A stretch of DNA of 64,000 nt from positions 40,815-104,814 of the forward strand of contig JAMKCH010005363.1 in NCBI GenBank assembly GCA_023653785.1, read 5' to 3'. Positions 11,501 through 24,032 of the stretch are shown one piece after another. The DNA comes from Ophioderma brevispina (lineage: Eukaryota; Echinodermata; Ophiuroidea; Amphilepidida; Ophiodermatidae). Every line of letters begins with the position of its first letter. The stretch's first letter is position 1. Both the position numbers and the translations under genes were made by a program. The notes under the pieces were generated by a model. The model searched no databases. It saw nothing but the letters and a program-made list of their open reading frames with translations, and was not told where the DNA came from.

Positions 11501-12120
11501 CCGGAGAGAATGGAGCGTCACCGACTATTATACCAGTTAGAGTTTATTCAAAGGAAAACACGGAAGGAGTGGAAAACCATATGCCTATATGGACGACGGA
11601 AGTGAAGTGATGTCGTATTTTGTACCAAGGAACTGCAACAACAGCTCGGTGCACGACCGCGGTGATAAGGTGAGCTAGAAGTTCAGATGTCACAGATGAA
11701 AAGGTGATGGACAGCTGTGTGCTGCAGGGATTAGAAGTGCATAGTTTAGGCGATATGGATCTGCAGAGCAATTGCCCTACCACATGTTTATACTGTCAAA
11801 GAAATACCAGCCGATGAAACAAAGTGTGTTAAGCAAGAGGACCTAGCACGCTGGCCATATATACAAGACCCATAAGGTTGCCTGAAGTGCAGCATGAAAC
11901 CCATGTAGGCCGATCTTAATAGGCAATAATGTGCCAGAAGCTTTTGAACCAATTTCAAGTCATATAAACAAAAACATGGAGGCCCCTTTGCAGTTAGTTA
12001 AAATACGCATCTTGGTGTCCGCCGGTTCATGGGCATGTCAAAACCCAGGTTGCTCTAAAACCGCCAAGATTGTACACAGGATCAAGGTACAGGAACGCGG
12101 GATGAAAAAGAAAAGTTGAG
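11501..12120 (+). pseudogene. BEL/Pao Pol: aspartic protease region
   Basis: The pepsin-like protease that would process Gag-Pol. The active-site-like segment YMDDGSEV sits at about 11584-11607; an aspartate followed by D/S-G-S is the BEL-type arrangement. Downstream, an LLIGNNVPEAF-type block at about 11920-11950 and a segment ending near 12060 match the conserved stretch linking protease to RT in BEL/Pao. Several frameshifts interrupt it, so it is non-functional as written. Confidence 0.65.
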
Positions 12121-13300
12121 AGAAAACTGTACAACATGGACTTCCGTGAGCGGGGATTAGTGGAAGACGTGCCTGCGAAAAGCTATTGATGGATAAGCAA
12201 TTCTTGGCCGATGTTGCAAAAACCATAAGACATGTTGGGAGGACACTATGAAATTGGTCTGCCACTCAGAGATCATGAGATGAGGCGGCTGCCAAGCGCA
12301 ACCTTACCCCAAGCGCCAACTGAGAAGCCGTTCACCTGAAATGAAAGGAAGTTGCCAAAGACACTCTATTTTACCAGGACTACAAGAATTTCATGGATGA
12401 CGTCATGAAGGATAAGAAATATGCAGAGGAAGTCCCACAGAAGCAGAGAGGGAAGTGACGAAAGGATATGGTATCTTCCTCACCACGGTGTTTACCATCC
12501 AAGAAAACAAAAACTACGTGTATTTTTTGGACTGCTCCGCCCACGTTATAGAGGCTGCCTGTTTGAATAAGAATTGCTTCAAAGCCCTAGACCTTACCAG
12601 TACTATGATTGGTGTGATTACTCAGGTTAAGGCTAAGAACGCCATAACTTGAGGCAGAAATCGAGGGGTAGTTTCAGCCAAATACAAGTCCCGAAGACAG
12701 ATCGAGATCTCTTGCGTCTTTGGGGGGTGGACCGTGCCGAAGGAGACAAAGAAGAGGAGAAAGCCCATTGAAAGACAATGAGGAGGTTCGGACATACTAT
12801 TCGGGCCACTTCTCAATCATGTGCAATTTTGCACTCAGAAGAACCGCTGAAGACTGCCCGCCAGTAGGTAATTCCCCAAGAATGCAGTCGTACCGTCTTC
12901 CGAAGAAACTTCTACATGGAGGGGGGACTGACTAAATCAGGAGCCACTGAAAGAGAAGCAGTGAAACTCACAGGTGACCTCCGTAATATGTGTCACGAAG
13001 GAGGCTTTCGACTACACAAAATGGGTCTAGCAACAGCCTTTTCGTGCTGTACTTCATTAGTCCTGAGCATGAAAGGAGCCAAGAAGGTGACAAGGTGGGG
13101 ACTTGGACAGAGATGCCCTGCCCTCAGAAAGAGCAACCTGGGGGGGGGTGTTGTGGTCTACACAGAATGATGCCTTCATGTTCCACATAGCCGTTTGAAA
13201 GACCGTCCTCCAACAAGACGACGGCATTTTTCAGTGTTGAGTTCGGTTTATGATTGTTGGGATTTTATTGCACCCTAACCCTTCCAGTATAATTTTTCGT
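12121..13300 (+). pseudogene. BEL/Pao Pol: reverse transcriptase region
   Basis: Reverse transcriptase of the same element. Visible in shifting frames are HVGGHYEIGLPLRDHEMR at about 12232-12285, KNFMDDVMKDKKYAEEV at about 12386-12435, a VVFDCSAR-like block near 12520 and VPKTDRDLLRLWG near 12690. SCANFALRRTAEDC is near 12830 and NFYMEGGLTKS, where the Y-x-D-D catalytic box should lie, is near 12910. The long segment REAVKLTGDLRNMCHEGGF follows at about 12955-13010. The catalytic box is disrupted by an indel. Order and spacing match BEL/Pao and not Ty3/gypsy. Confidence 0.75.
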
Positions 13301-14040
13301 GATATTACAAGACTTGTGCGACAGAGCATTGGGGAATGGTTGTTTGTTTTTTTGTTTGGGATGATGAATGTTCCCAATAGGTGCAATAGGGCAGTGGCAA
13401 CAGTGGAAAGTGATGCTACTACCAAAGTAGTAAAGCAGAGTGTCTTTCCATAGACCGGTGCTTCAAGCAACACAGATTTGGAGAACCCAAAATACACACA
13501 GTGGTCATCACTTCAGTGACGCCTAGTCAAGTGGGCTACGGAATGGTTAGTTACCTCAGAATAGAGAATGACTGAGGCGATGTACATGCTTAGTGTTTGA
13601 TGGCAACGTCCGCGTTGCGCCGTTGAAGCGAAATTCGCAGTACCCCGCCTAGAAACTGACAGCAGCTACGAGGGTCTAGCCGTTAGAGTAAATAACCTGC
13701 TCACATAAGAGCTGGATGTTCCAGTGCAGGACCACATATTTCTGGACCTGATAGACATGTCGTGTTAAGATACAAGGAATGAGTCTTTGAGATTCCATAC
13801 CTTAGTAGCAAAATCGGCATAGGCCTGGATTCACGATGGATTACACCAACTCAGGGAGGTATGGTGGACACCCAACATAACCCAGAGCGGATGGATTGAT
13901 GCTTCAAGAGGTTGTTGTAGCAGTAGATAGAGAGAAGTTCTTGAAGTCGGAGCATTGGTTAAGGGGCCACAATTTCTATATTTTCAGAGGACCAGGGCCT
14001 AAGAATACTGTTTGAAAACATTGACATCTGAACCAGTTGA
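13301..14040 (+). pseudogene. BEL/Pao Pol: connection and RNase H region
   Basis: Continuation of Pol. RNase H-like landmarks are HFSDASQVGYGMVSYLRIEN at about 13510-13570 and VRVAPLKRNSQY at about 13608-13645. An FWTDSTSVLRYI-like segment lies near 13740, and a block with TQHNPADGL and LKSEHWLRG lies at 13875-13970. In BEL/Pao these aspartates belong to the RNase H active site. Frameshifts and stops are frequent. Confidence 0.7.
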
Positions 14041-15440
14041 TGATTCCAGAAGTAAAGAAGAACGTACATGCCCATTCAGTATTAGTTGATGGATCAAGAG
14101 AAGTGATGCAGAGATTGCTCAGCTTTTATTTTTCTTCTTGGTACACCTTAGAAGATGCATAGCATGGATCCTCAGAGTCAAGAAATATCTGCATGGTTTA
14201 TAGCCAGACAGAAATGCCAACCAAGCACACAGTGTTTGCCCTGCCAAAAATAACAGTATCTGCAAGCTCAAGGCACTCAAAGAACTCCAACCAGTCTTCT
14301 GTCAAAGATCATAAGGAGGCCGAAGACCAGCCAAGGTACCAGGGTTAGCCAAATCAAGGCCAGGTGTTTAAGGCCCCTTATGTCGGTGACCTGCAAGAAG
14401 CTGAGCGTGCTGTGATAAGGTACGATTGCCGAAAGAGGCTTACCCACACGAAATTAACGACATGCCCCTTTGGAGAGTTGCAGCTGAGAAACAAATGGGA
14501 GCAAGTAGGAGACACACTCAACAAGACATTTAAAGTTAAGAAAACCCGTGACTCTACAAGCTTAAACCGTTCCTGAAGATTGGCGCGTTATAAGAGTAGG
14601 TGGTCGATTAGCCAATGCAGCTGTGCCAGAAGGGAAGTCAAAATTCCCGATGATTATTCCAAAAGTAGTCCACCAAATCGCCAGGTGACTTTTGAGCTGA
14701 ATGGTTCATGTTTACAAATGGACATGGTGGTCGGAACCAACTGCTGGAATGCCTACATGAAAAATATTGGATAATTAACGCCAAGGCTGCAATAGGAAGG
14801 ACAATTAATAGCCTGTGTTACTTGCTAGAAAGAGGAGAACTGAAGAAAGAGCTACAGCAACGGATGATGGGTGATCGTCCTAAAGATAGGGTCACTCTGA
14901 AGAGCACCCTTTACAAGGATTGGCATGGATTTTTTCGGCCAATGGAAGTGAAACAAGGCCGAAGCGTGGTCTGACAACTCTTTTTTGCCCCTATGGCGTA
15001 GTGTCTTGTATGTCTTGCTCTCACAAACGCATCCACCTTGAGAAGGCCGAGTTGTTAAGTACAGCGATGCACTGCCATTAATGTTTACGGCGCGATTTAT
15101 CTCCCAGAAGAGGGAAGATCAAACAGCTTAGATCTGATAACGGTACCAACTTCATCGGTACCCAAAGAGAGCTACGCAGAGAAATTATGAACTTGGAATC
15201 AACACAGAATTCATGACTTCCTTACTTCAAAGGGAGGTTGATTGGGTTTTTAACCCGCCTGCCGGAGCCGAATCCACCACGGAGGCATATGGGAGATCAA
15301 ATATGCCGAAAATCAAGGACAAGGATGTGCTCGTTATAAGGGAAACAGCCGTGTTGAGAGACGACTCCCCTTCACCGCTTCTTTGGGATAGCAGCCATAG
15401 TTAACCAGTCACACTATCAATAGAGTACCTAGCTACAGAC
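14041..15440 (+). pseudogene. BEL/Pao Pol: integrase region
   Basis: Integrase of the same element. An H-x-HGG zinc-binding remnant (NGHGGRNQLLECLHEKYWI) lies at about 14713-14770, followed by a Cys-bearing segment. The catalytic core shows GMDFFGPMEVKQGRS at about 14930-14965, HLEKAELLSTA near 15030 and SDNGTNFIGTQRELRREI near 15135-15185, as expected around the D-D-E residues. A VNPPAGAES-type stretch lies near 15255. The reading stops resembling BEL Pol near 15440. The missing C-terminal block appears again only at about 19790. Confidence 0.75.
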
Positions 15441-16849
15441 GTTAGGTCAATATAAGATAGAATTGTTGCCACTTTGCTGGGTAACAAGCATGAACCACTC
15501 TACGGATGCTGGTAAAGTGGAAATATGTACAAACAATTTAAAGATATGGTACATATGGTACCTGTTCAAATATGGCCGCCATAGGTCAATGATTTTACAC
15601 CATTTTCACTCATTTTTGACAAGAATCGCAAATGTATTAACTACAACTATTTCGTTCATTCATTCCAAAAAGAGCTTGTATTCGGTTTAAAGGGTTATAT
15701 AGTATGAACACTTAAAGTTTCACAGCATTGAAAAAATGGCATTCCATAAATACATTTCCAAGATGGCAGCCCCCAAAATGGCGGCCAAAAATTACAAATT
15801 CATTGAATTCAACTCGGCAAATTAAAGAAACGTGTAATTATTAATGAGTTGACATAAATATCAGAACCTCTGTTATTTTAATTATTATATACACACACAC
15901 AAGAATGCAAAGAAATGAGAGACAGAGAAAAAAAGCGGGGGATAGAGAGGGTGCGGGTGATGGTATGGGAAGAGAGAGAAATTTGATAGCCGTGTACTCC
16001 GATTTTGGTTGAAACTGATAATTAGGTCCAAGGTCTGTTGCTTTTGATGTGGGCCATAAGCATAGAAGACCAAAGTAAGTAATAGTAAGGCAAATAATCC
16101 TCAGGCAATACAATTCAATTCTAGATCTAGGTTTGTGATAATTCCATGGTGCGTAGATTAGAAACTTCCCCAGAAGGAGTAGTCAACTCTAAGCTGATGA
16201 TGAAAGGAAATGAGCCAAAAACATCACCGGTGTAAACATCTGTTGTTTTATTGTGAATTAACTAGAAATGGTGTTTTCTATACCAGCAAATAGTTATATC
16301 TGAACTCTAGAGTTGGTATACAGGCATTTGGAGTAGCATTGAACATGATCTCTAAAAATGTATAAGGACACACGATTGAGAACCGAGACCATCTATTGAT
16401 GGAGCCGAAGGACTTATTAAAGTTGAACAAAGGTGACACTCAAAATGACAAAGGGGGGAAGTTGATATTCTTTAAAACCCTCCATGATTTCCTCAGGATG
16501 GGGATCTGCGCGTGAGCTGCAAGCCTGGCTGAAAACCTTCCTGGTTACGTGGGCCGCAGAACCGAATTCGGTTCAAAAGCATTATGTTGTAAAACCTGCG
16601 GCAGCTATGCGACATAAGAGATCAGCTTCTCCCTGTAGTCTGTTATTAGAAATAGGTCACTCTTCTTTAGCAGTGAATAATAACATTTGCTGATAACATG
16701 AGGCGAATCCTAGATGTCTAGAATCATCCAATGATATTTACATACCAAGAAGTAGTAGCCTAGATTATTCACAAGGATGTGAATTATAGTATAACTATTA
16801 ATCAATGCTTTTAATTAAAATGGACGCTGTGTAGTAATGAGTCCAATAC
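15441..16849. other. inserted sequence, partly unexplained
   Basis: Left part of the roughly 4.35-kb sequence that separates the BEL/Pao integrase core from its C-terminal block. It has a short (CA)n run at about 15889-15901. It has two segments with Kozak-like ATGGCGGCC repeats (near 15570 and 15765). At 16185-16250 a stretch (GAAAGGAAATGAGCCAAAAA) recalls the non-coding end of Penelope-like elements. No coding domain could be named. Confidence 0.4.
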
Positions 16850-18790
16850 CTCTAAACAATCAGAAACCCGATGGGAGACCGATGCGCGTGATTTGTCAAG
16901 AGGACCCAAGCCAGCATTGCGATGCCCTCCCGGAAAAGTTAAAAGAGGGGATTCAGACTGCTCTGAATGTATTTGTAGGATATTCTTTTCCAATTTCAGC
17001 GAGATCAATGTCATATAAATGTAAACTACCTGTTATAGAATAGATTGAAGCCACCGTGATAGCTCACATCGAAGTTTCTTCCGGTTTTTCTTTTCAATGT
17101 ATCAGTTTGTCACATGAACCCAACAAGGTATAGAGTAGATGGTCTTTATGGGGGTAATATCCTAGATGAAGGCTATCCTAGACAAATGACAAAATCACCA
17201 GAAACTGAATTTTTATCGTAGACAGGCCCAAAACATCTAACCCGTGGGTGATATTAAATAATTCTAATTAATAGAGGGGGCCCTATATAAATGGCAAAAG
17301 GTGTGCCGGAATCCAGAATTAACTGTCAGCGTAGAACTAGATCATTGCGTGCTTCGCAGAGGGTGAAGCCAATGGACAAACTTTGAAGGGTTGTAATTGT
17401 TCAGTTCAAGCATTGTATACATTAACTTTTCACATTCCTTCTCAACGGTTGTCATTGTCAGAGTTATAAGCGGCTTTGAAACATTTGATCGACTCCCCAA
17501 AGAACCATTTGGCTAACTCTGGATGATGAGAGCCAAATTAAGGTATTGGTCTGAGTGGGTCTTAATTGAGATAGATAGTAGTGCCATATGATGAGCGTCA
17601 GGCTTTTTCTCTTATCCCAAAAATAAAGCACAGCGATCTGTCCGTTCGGTCTCGTTCCTCAGTGATGACATTTCATTGCGCGGACTGTTAATGTGCGTCC
17701 TCAAACAAAAGAAGTTAAATGGAAAGTGAAGTCCACTAACGTTTCAATATGCGCGGTGGATAAATGTGACAGTCGAGTCATAAGGGCTTATCCTGCTCAC
17801 ACTGACAGGATCTCCAGTACAGGTTAGTCATGGTGGGAACGGGAGAACCCATTGTTAGCCCATCGCTTTGGAAGTAACATGTCATCTTTAAACCTGAAGA
17901 CTTGTTGGACAAACAAAACTCACACCCCTTTCACATCAGCGATATGGAGACATTGGTGTCGCTATCAATCAGTGTCACAGAACCATAGTAATTATTATCA
18001 ATGGTCTCCACCAAAGGGAAGATGTGTGAAGTAAGGAATTCTATATCGAAGGATACCACAATCTTCGAGTCTTTGAGGTGCAAGTAGATATGAAGGTCGG
18101 CAAAGTCTAGCAATTTCAAATGGTGGTTATTTTTTTGCCCGTCAAAGGTTGACACGTATTTAGGTTGACTGCTAGCAATGCTAAGTATGTAAGCAAATAG
18201 CGGAACCATAAGACGTCAGGGGGACCCCTCACCTCTGTATCTTGACGTCCTAGAACTTGGGAGCTTGATTATTAGAGAGCGCCCAGCTTCCAATAGTCTG
18301 ACTATCGAAGCCTGTCATGCCGCGAAGTTCTAAACAGACTCTAATATCGACATTTCCAGTTACTGAGTTAAAATCGCGTGTTAGGCAGGTGTAATTCGTA
18401 GAACTGAGGAGCTGCTTTCGTTCATCGAGTATGCCTACTTGTTTGTTGAGAATAAAAGGCAGCATGCCCTTTGTCTGAAAGAACAATAATCTGATTAGAT
18501 CGTCCCCTTTTAGGGTCCCTTTAGAGCCCTAGCCGACTCAAACGAATAGTTAGCTAGACGTACGTCCTTAGCGTTCTTCAAAATAGAAGCACAGCCATTC
18601 AAGTTTCCTTTGCGGTTTTTGCCCAATATTTCCCAGTTAAGATTCGATTAGCAGCCAAAATCTGATGTTTGATGGCCACTTTCCTTCAGCGAGAAAACTA
18701 AAATCAGCGTTTCTCCTCAGACAGTTTTACGTTGATATTAAGCACCCCCAATTATGTCATCAGGTAGGGAGGTGGTTAGGTCTGCTTGCT
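16850..18790 (-). mobile_element. Penelope-like element (RT plus GIY-YIG remnant)
   Basis: Minus-strand retroelement of the Penelope group: telomerase-like RT followed by a GIY-YIG endonuclease. Reading from 18790 downward, the N-terminal region comes first. KGDDLIRLL, FILNKQ and LLSSTNYTCLTRDF at about 18370-18510 correspond to the ADKG/TY..L block of this group. Then come GQKNNHHLK and VVSFDIEFLTSHI with LVETID (about 18010-18150). GLTMGSPVPTMTNLY at 17817-17861 replaces the usual AMGSPLSP motif, and a YVDD-like box disrupted by one base lies near 17745. GSHHPELAKWF (17503-17534) corresponds to the SHHP motif. A GIY-YIG trace (GSCDKL then YIEKKNRKKLRCELS) lies at about 17050-17140. It is heavily frameshifted. 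It lies within the interruption of the BEL/Pao element, so it is younger than that insertion or part of it. Confidence 0.72.
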
Positions 18791-19092
18791 TTGTTAAGTA
18801 TCCAAGGTTCGATTTTTCTGCCAAACCAAGTCTGTTAAACTTGCCAATCTGCTAGCCTGGGCTTTGCCCCTGAACCTAGTAACGTGAAGGCTATGAAGTA
18901 CATCCCAAAACTGTAATGCACTTTACAAAGCTTAATGCACCTCTCTATAGTGTGATACCTACCTGCCACACTGTGAAAACTGGACCCACACTGCTAATTG
19001 AGCTACTGCTGAAGCTTTGATAAATTATCATTATTACTTGCCTGTTCACTCCATTTAGGTATAGTCATTTCCATCTAATAGAGATATATCTT

Positions 19093-19640
19093 GAGGTGGT
19101 TGACCCCCTTTTGACCCACAGTTGCCTACCTAAAACGCTATTATACTAAAGTCCGGTTTAAAGTATACTTGTTTGAAAACCTGATGTCGCTATGAGCATT
19201 TAATATACCATTTTCTTATGTATATGACATATTTTAAAATTTACCCCATGTACAAAAGTTGTGACCTTTGGTTGCCATGTTACCCGCCAAAGGCACATAT
19301 TTACTGTATTTTAAACATGTTTCCATATATGGTACTAACGTTGAGCTACTGTGAAACTTTAATAGCAGACCGCTCAACAGTTATTAGTTATTAGTATTGC
19401 CAGTTTACTAACTTCGAGTTGTATTCGTATTTACAGTATATATAAATACATTGTTAACTATTGACTTGGGAACCTTTGACCCATAAGACAACCTAAACGC
19501 TATGTAATAGGTACGAGGCAAATATACTTTGTTTGCGAATATGGAAAGTCACTATGAGCAATTTTGAGATCATATTGATTAAATATGACTTACTTGAAAA
19601 AATTTGACCCCATGTAGAAGTACTTGACCTTTTTTGGACG
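19093..19640. repeat. two-unit degenerate tandem repeat (about 365 bp)
   Basis: The segment starting GGTGGTTGACCCCCTTTTGACCC at 19096 and containing CCTAAAACGC recurs in degenerate form from about 19459 (CCTTTGACCCATAAGACAAC, CCTAAACGC). Downstream features match as well: a TATACTT..TTTG stretch, CACTATGAGCA and TTTGACCCCATG. The period is about 365 bp. It lies in the inserted sequence next to the resumed BEL Pol block. Function unknown. Confidence 0.55.
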
Positions 19641-19789
19641 GACATTAAATTTTTTGAACAGGTACAATATGTACCATATCTTTAACATGTTATACAGACA
19701 TTGCACGAACAATGTGGAAGGTTTCATACTTTTACCACAACGTGCAAGTTGTTGAGTTTAACAGCACCGTGATAACATGGCGGAAAGCC

Positions 19790-20335
19790 ATTTCTGATCA
19801 GGAGCCACGCCTCGCCCAACATTCACCATGCTTCAGTTAAAAGGACACAATTGGAAATATAACCAACTTCATGAAATTACTTGCCGACCAGGATGCGCAA
19901 ACGTACCATTGGTGGACGACAAGTACAATATCTTACCGACCTATTTTGGCACAGGTGGACTGCCGACCGAAGACTTCCACTGTTGCAAAAGAGACAAAAG
20001 TGGACGTCCACTCCAAAAGAAAATGCCCCCAAAGAGGGAGATATTGTTATGCTTAGAAATGACGTCCTGACTCCAAAAAACGTGTGGCCACTTGGAAGAG
20101 TAGTAGAAACCCTGACAGGGGAAGCAGTGATGGACTGGTTAGACGAGTGAAAGTGAAAACCAAATTCTGGCATTTTGTTGAGACCCACTCGACCAAGTTA
20201 TGTTGCGTTAGAGGCATACATTCCAGAACAGCGACCCTCAAGTAAAGCCAAACACAGATCCTCAAGGAGATTCATTTCAAGTTTTTGCCCCAATCAGACA
20301 AGCAAGAGAGAAACCCAACCAAAAGTAAAGAAACT
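19790..20335 (+). pseudogene. BEL/Pao Pol: C-terminal block (resumes)
   Basis: This is the C-terminal piece that normally follows the BEL/Pao integrase core. It shows a DQEP..LTPNHL-like start near 19800, a KLLADQDAQTY segment at about 19875, then RQVQYLTDLFWHRWTA at 19905-19955 and PLLQKRQKW. It continues with EGDIVMLRND, WPLGRVVETLTG and VKVKTKFWHFVETH up to about 20195. These are the conserved RRWRQVQYL..FW.RW and WPLGRV motifs of BEL elements. Because the preceding half ends near 15440, the element was split by about 4.35 kb of later sequence. Frame continuity is better here than in the rest of the element. Confidence 0.75.
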
Positions 20336-20442
20336 TTAGACAGGGTTCTCTAACTATGAGACCACGAAGGTCGCACAACCAGTAAAGCGTGCTGCCCCTG
20401 GACTTGTAAAAAACCTGAAAAAACTAGTATTAATTACGTCTG

Positions 20443-20560
20443 TCAACTAAGTTAAATTGCCCCACTAGTCAGGGGGCTAAGCTTCGGAACAGTTGACACT
20501 TGTTCTATATCAAACTAAGTTAACTTGCCACTTAGTCAAGGGGCCATAAACTTGGAAAGT
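20443..20560. repeat. two-unit 65-bp tandem repeat, possible LTR edge
   Basis: TCAACTAAGTTAAATTGCCC at 20443 and TCAAACTAAGTTAACTTGCC at 20508 begin two similar units of about 65 bp, each with a GTCA(A/G)GGGGC core. It follows the BEL/Pao Pol end by about 240 bp, so it may be the start of a 3' LTR. No matching 5' LTR is present in the window to confirm this. Confidence 0.4.
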
Positions 20561-22777
20561 TGGATATATATATAATTTTAAGGAGCACAGGATTGCTGGA
20601 GCTTTCAGAATCCGTTTGGCAGAACTGGCTTTCTGTGTCAGATTGCAAATGACGTTTGCTAGCACTTTCTAGGATGAGAACCGGAATTACATTCAAACAC
20701 GGGTCTTTGGACTCGCCAGCAGTGGACATGTGAGCTACATTGTGGGTAGGAGCTGTTATGTTTGTGCACAGGCAGCTCTCACCGTGTTCACACCTAATTT
20801 GCTGTATTCAGTGTGGAGCATCCAACACACACCACAATGACCTGTATCTAGACTTAACCCAGGAGACTTACCCTGTGATTTTTTTGTCTTCAATGAGGCT
20901 GGGTGTTATTTGGAAATTTGCTATGTTTGTGCACAGGCAATTTCCCAGCAAATGCAGTGTATGCATGATTCATTTCATAAAGCCCATATGAGTGGGTTGT
21001 TGGCAAGCATGTGCATTGGGAATTTACAACGAGGTTATTTTCCAAAAACATGTTGTGCGGCAGTACTTCATGTAAACCCTGGATTTGTTATAACTGCACC
21101 TAGCGGGTGATGCTTTCCATGAGTTCGAGCATCTTGTGTCCATTGTGAGATTTTAATTCTGAAGGATTCATGCCAAACTATCTCACTATAAATCTGCAGT
21201 ATACTTTACTGTTGTTAGGTATTTGAAGCGGCCTTGCTGACTGGCTTGGCCCATATTGTTTTGTAAGATGGGCCCCTGCATGTAATCCATAGTTTGCACA
21301 TGCCAACCTCACAATCATATATTTGATATCTACATATAAAAGAGAAATTTCAGGCAAATTTGGACTGTCATGTTTGTGCACAGACAGTCACACTTAAGTT
21401 TACACCATTTTGTGTATTATCACAAGTTTGCCTTTTGCTTCAAGAACTAATTCTGGTTGATTCAGGATGGGAGTTCCATCCATTCCACATTTTGCAAACT
21501 GATGACAGTGAGCTTTAAAATCATCTGATAGATTGGCCTTCACTCCAAAACCCCATCTGTAAAGTTTCGCGCCGATATTTCAATCCGTTTTGATGCGAGA
21601 GTTAAAAACGTGATTTTGTAAGCCCCATAGAGTACTGTGTAACATTAATATTGGTCGACCAAAATGGGGCACATTTTCGCTCATAACTTCCAAACCAAAC
21701 ATCATTTGGCTCTAAAATTTCACAGGATAAATGAGAAAAATAGTAGCTTTCTTATGATACCAAAATGTTGACCACTTCCGGTAAAATCTGGGGCTTCTGG
21801 GGATGAGGCTATTAGCGATCGGGCCATGGACCTTTAAAATTTCTTGTTGGACCCCCAAGATTTGGATTTTACAGGGCTTAAGGGGTCCGACAAAATGAAC
21901 CGGGACCCTTGAGATTTGGAGGCCAGAGCTAACCCTGTTCGTCACACTTTGCGAGTGAAAAACAACAATAACAACTGATGCCACATGCTATCACTCGGAC
22001 TCAAATATCTCTTCTCCTAAACAAAATTTACAGGGTATCATCGGGAGACTTTTTGTGCATTACCAATGCAGGAATCTTTTTAGATGCATGGTTTCTTGCA
22101 TCGATTGGTTTTCACATAATTATTGCAGAAAAATCGGCCGATCAGAAAATGGAATACTGGGGAAATGCAACACTGATAACATAATGCGTGACGCACAGAT
22201 TTGTAGTTGCGTGTGCTTGCGCAGTAACAGCGACGATGCGCGGCTGGTTGCACAACAGCAAGGATGGCGCGCGAGGTGTGAGAGAAAACGGTTACGTTTC
22301 TGGCCTATTCAATAACACGAGCGTTTCCCCTCTTGGTTTATATTCTAGCTCAATGGGGGTAACAGATGACGGGGTCAAAAGGTCATTCAGGAGTCACCTA
22401 TGGTCATTATATTGCTCTAGTATACATCTTTTGGTTGGCATTTTATTTTCAACTTTAGCTTTTTAGTAGAGTATGGATTAAATTTCATACTTAGTATGCT
22501 TAAACATTGGGACAATGAGGTCTTATGTGGGTAAAAGATGGGAAGGTCAAAGTCATGTTTTTAGGTATGCTTATACACTGAGTCTTATTCTTTTGACCAC
22601 AGATCGGACCAACTAATCAAAATAAATTTTCAATCATCAATGTAGTACCGATTTTCCATAATACATCATTCCAAATACAATCACGACACAGGTGATGGTA
22701 GACAACTAATGACAATTATGGAGGAGATGGCCAAAGGCCAAAAGGCCCAGAGGCAGTCCAAGCCCCTAAAACTAAAT
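20561..22777. other. intron, dispersed repeat sequence, no gene
   Basis: No coding gene was recognised. A phrase ATGTTTGTGCACAGGCA recurs at about 20758, 20922 and (with one change) 21370, so part is an old dispersed repeat. A CpG-richer patch occurs at about 22185-22290. Confidence 0.4.
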
Positions 22778-23145
22778 AGACTGACTCAGAGATTGTCCTG
22801 AGGAGGGCCGCCCTCAATTTCCAAAAAAAATGTTGTTTTTTGCATGCCCCATAATGCTGTCCATATACGAATCACTGTGTGAAATTGCTAAGCTTACATC
22901 GAATTTCCTTCATATAGAAACTCACAACTTTTTTATAAATTCTGGATCCGGAATTTTTTGTTATAACCATTATCTATGGGACGTAAACTACACCTAAATG
23001 GTTACTGCATCAAACGAAAAAAACCGATTCATCTCAAAATTTCGGAATTGGTGCAGTAATCATAGGTTCTATCTTTAGTTCTAGTTTTACTAGTTTTCAT
23101 TATTAACACAAAAAAAATAATATTTTCGAATCTCTGCGTCAGACT
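22778..23145. mobile_element. TTAA-type MITE, copy 1 (368 bp)
   Basis: Non-autonomous DNA transposon. Left end AGACTGACTCAGAGATT and right end AATCTCTGCGTCAGACT form imperfect terminal inverted repeats. The right flank is TTAA; the left flank (AAAT) is mutated. It is clearly related over its full length, in the same orientation, to the MITE at 42753-43110. Internal landmarks such as TTGTGTTTTTTGCAT, ACTGTGTGAAAT and TCTTTAGTTCTAGTT are shared. TTAA targets are typical of piggyBac-like transposases, none of which is encoded here. Confidence 0.75.
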
Positions 23146-24032
23146 TTAAATAGTTACAATACAACTATGAAAGACATCGAGATAGGGGTAAGAACAAAAT
23201 AAGACATATCCCCCCCAAGATAACCAATTTACTCAAGAGTTTATTTATAAATGAGTTGTTTTTTAATTTATTTCTAAAATATTTAGCTGATTGGTGAACT
23301 CTTAGATTTCATGTATGAATTCTAAAGAATTGATCTGCATGTTCTAATTGATTGATCTGAAAAAACTTTTTTGTTTTGACAAATTATAATCATTGGAATT
23401 TCTTCTCGTATGTATAATTATGAATGGCATTTGGCCGGATCAATTACCCATCAAAAGAAAGGAGATGGAGTAGATTTTTACTGTATCTGTACATAATAAA
23501 CCAATTCCCAAGTTGTACGTGTCAAAAATATTAATGTTATAATCAGAAAATAATGGTGCAGTATGGTTCTAAAAAGGTTTTTGACATAGGGGATTGTTTC
23601 TAAGAGCCATTTGGAGTTTAAAATTTAGAGTTTAATTTAGAGAATACATAATTAAAAAAGTAAAACAGAGTCAGAATATTCGAATGTAAAAGATGACATG
23701 GTACAAAATGGTTAAGCTTTTTCATGATAATAATTTTAGTGATACTGTTTTGAGTACCTTCAATATGCTGTTTTCCAATTTAAGTTTTCATCCTAGAGGT
23801 TCTTTCACCTCACTCATGCATAACCTATAACGAATCCGACGGCGACTAATTAATCGCCCCTACGCCGTGGCGCGCACTCACCCTCCGCCATGACTGGGGG
23901 GGCATCTTTCATTCTCGTTTATACAACACCGCGTTTTAATACGTTTATGTGTTACGACCACAAAGCGATAATTTTGATCAGTCTGACGGCAAAACCAACA
24001 CTTTTCACTGTTTATCCATTTGTATATCAATC
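23146..24032. other. intron, AT-rich, no gene recognised
   Basis: AT-rich sequence without recognisable coding content. A short GC-rich stretch lies at 23835-23890, immediately before the THAP-like reading frame. Confidence 0.4.
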
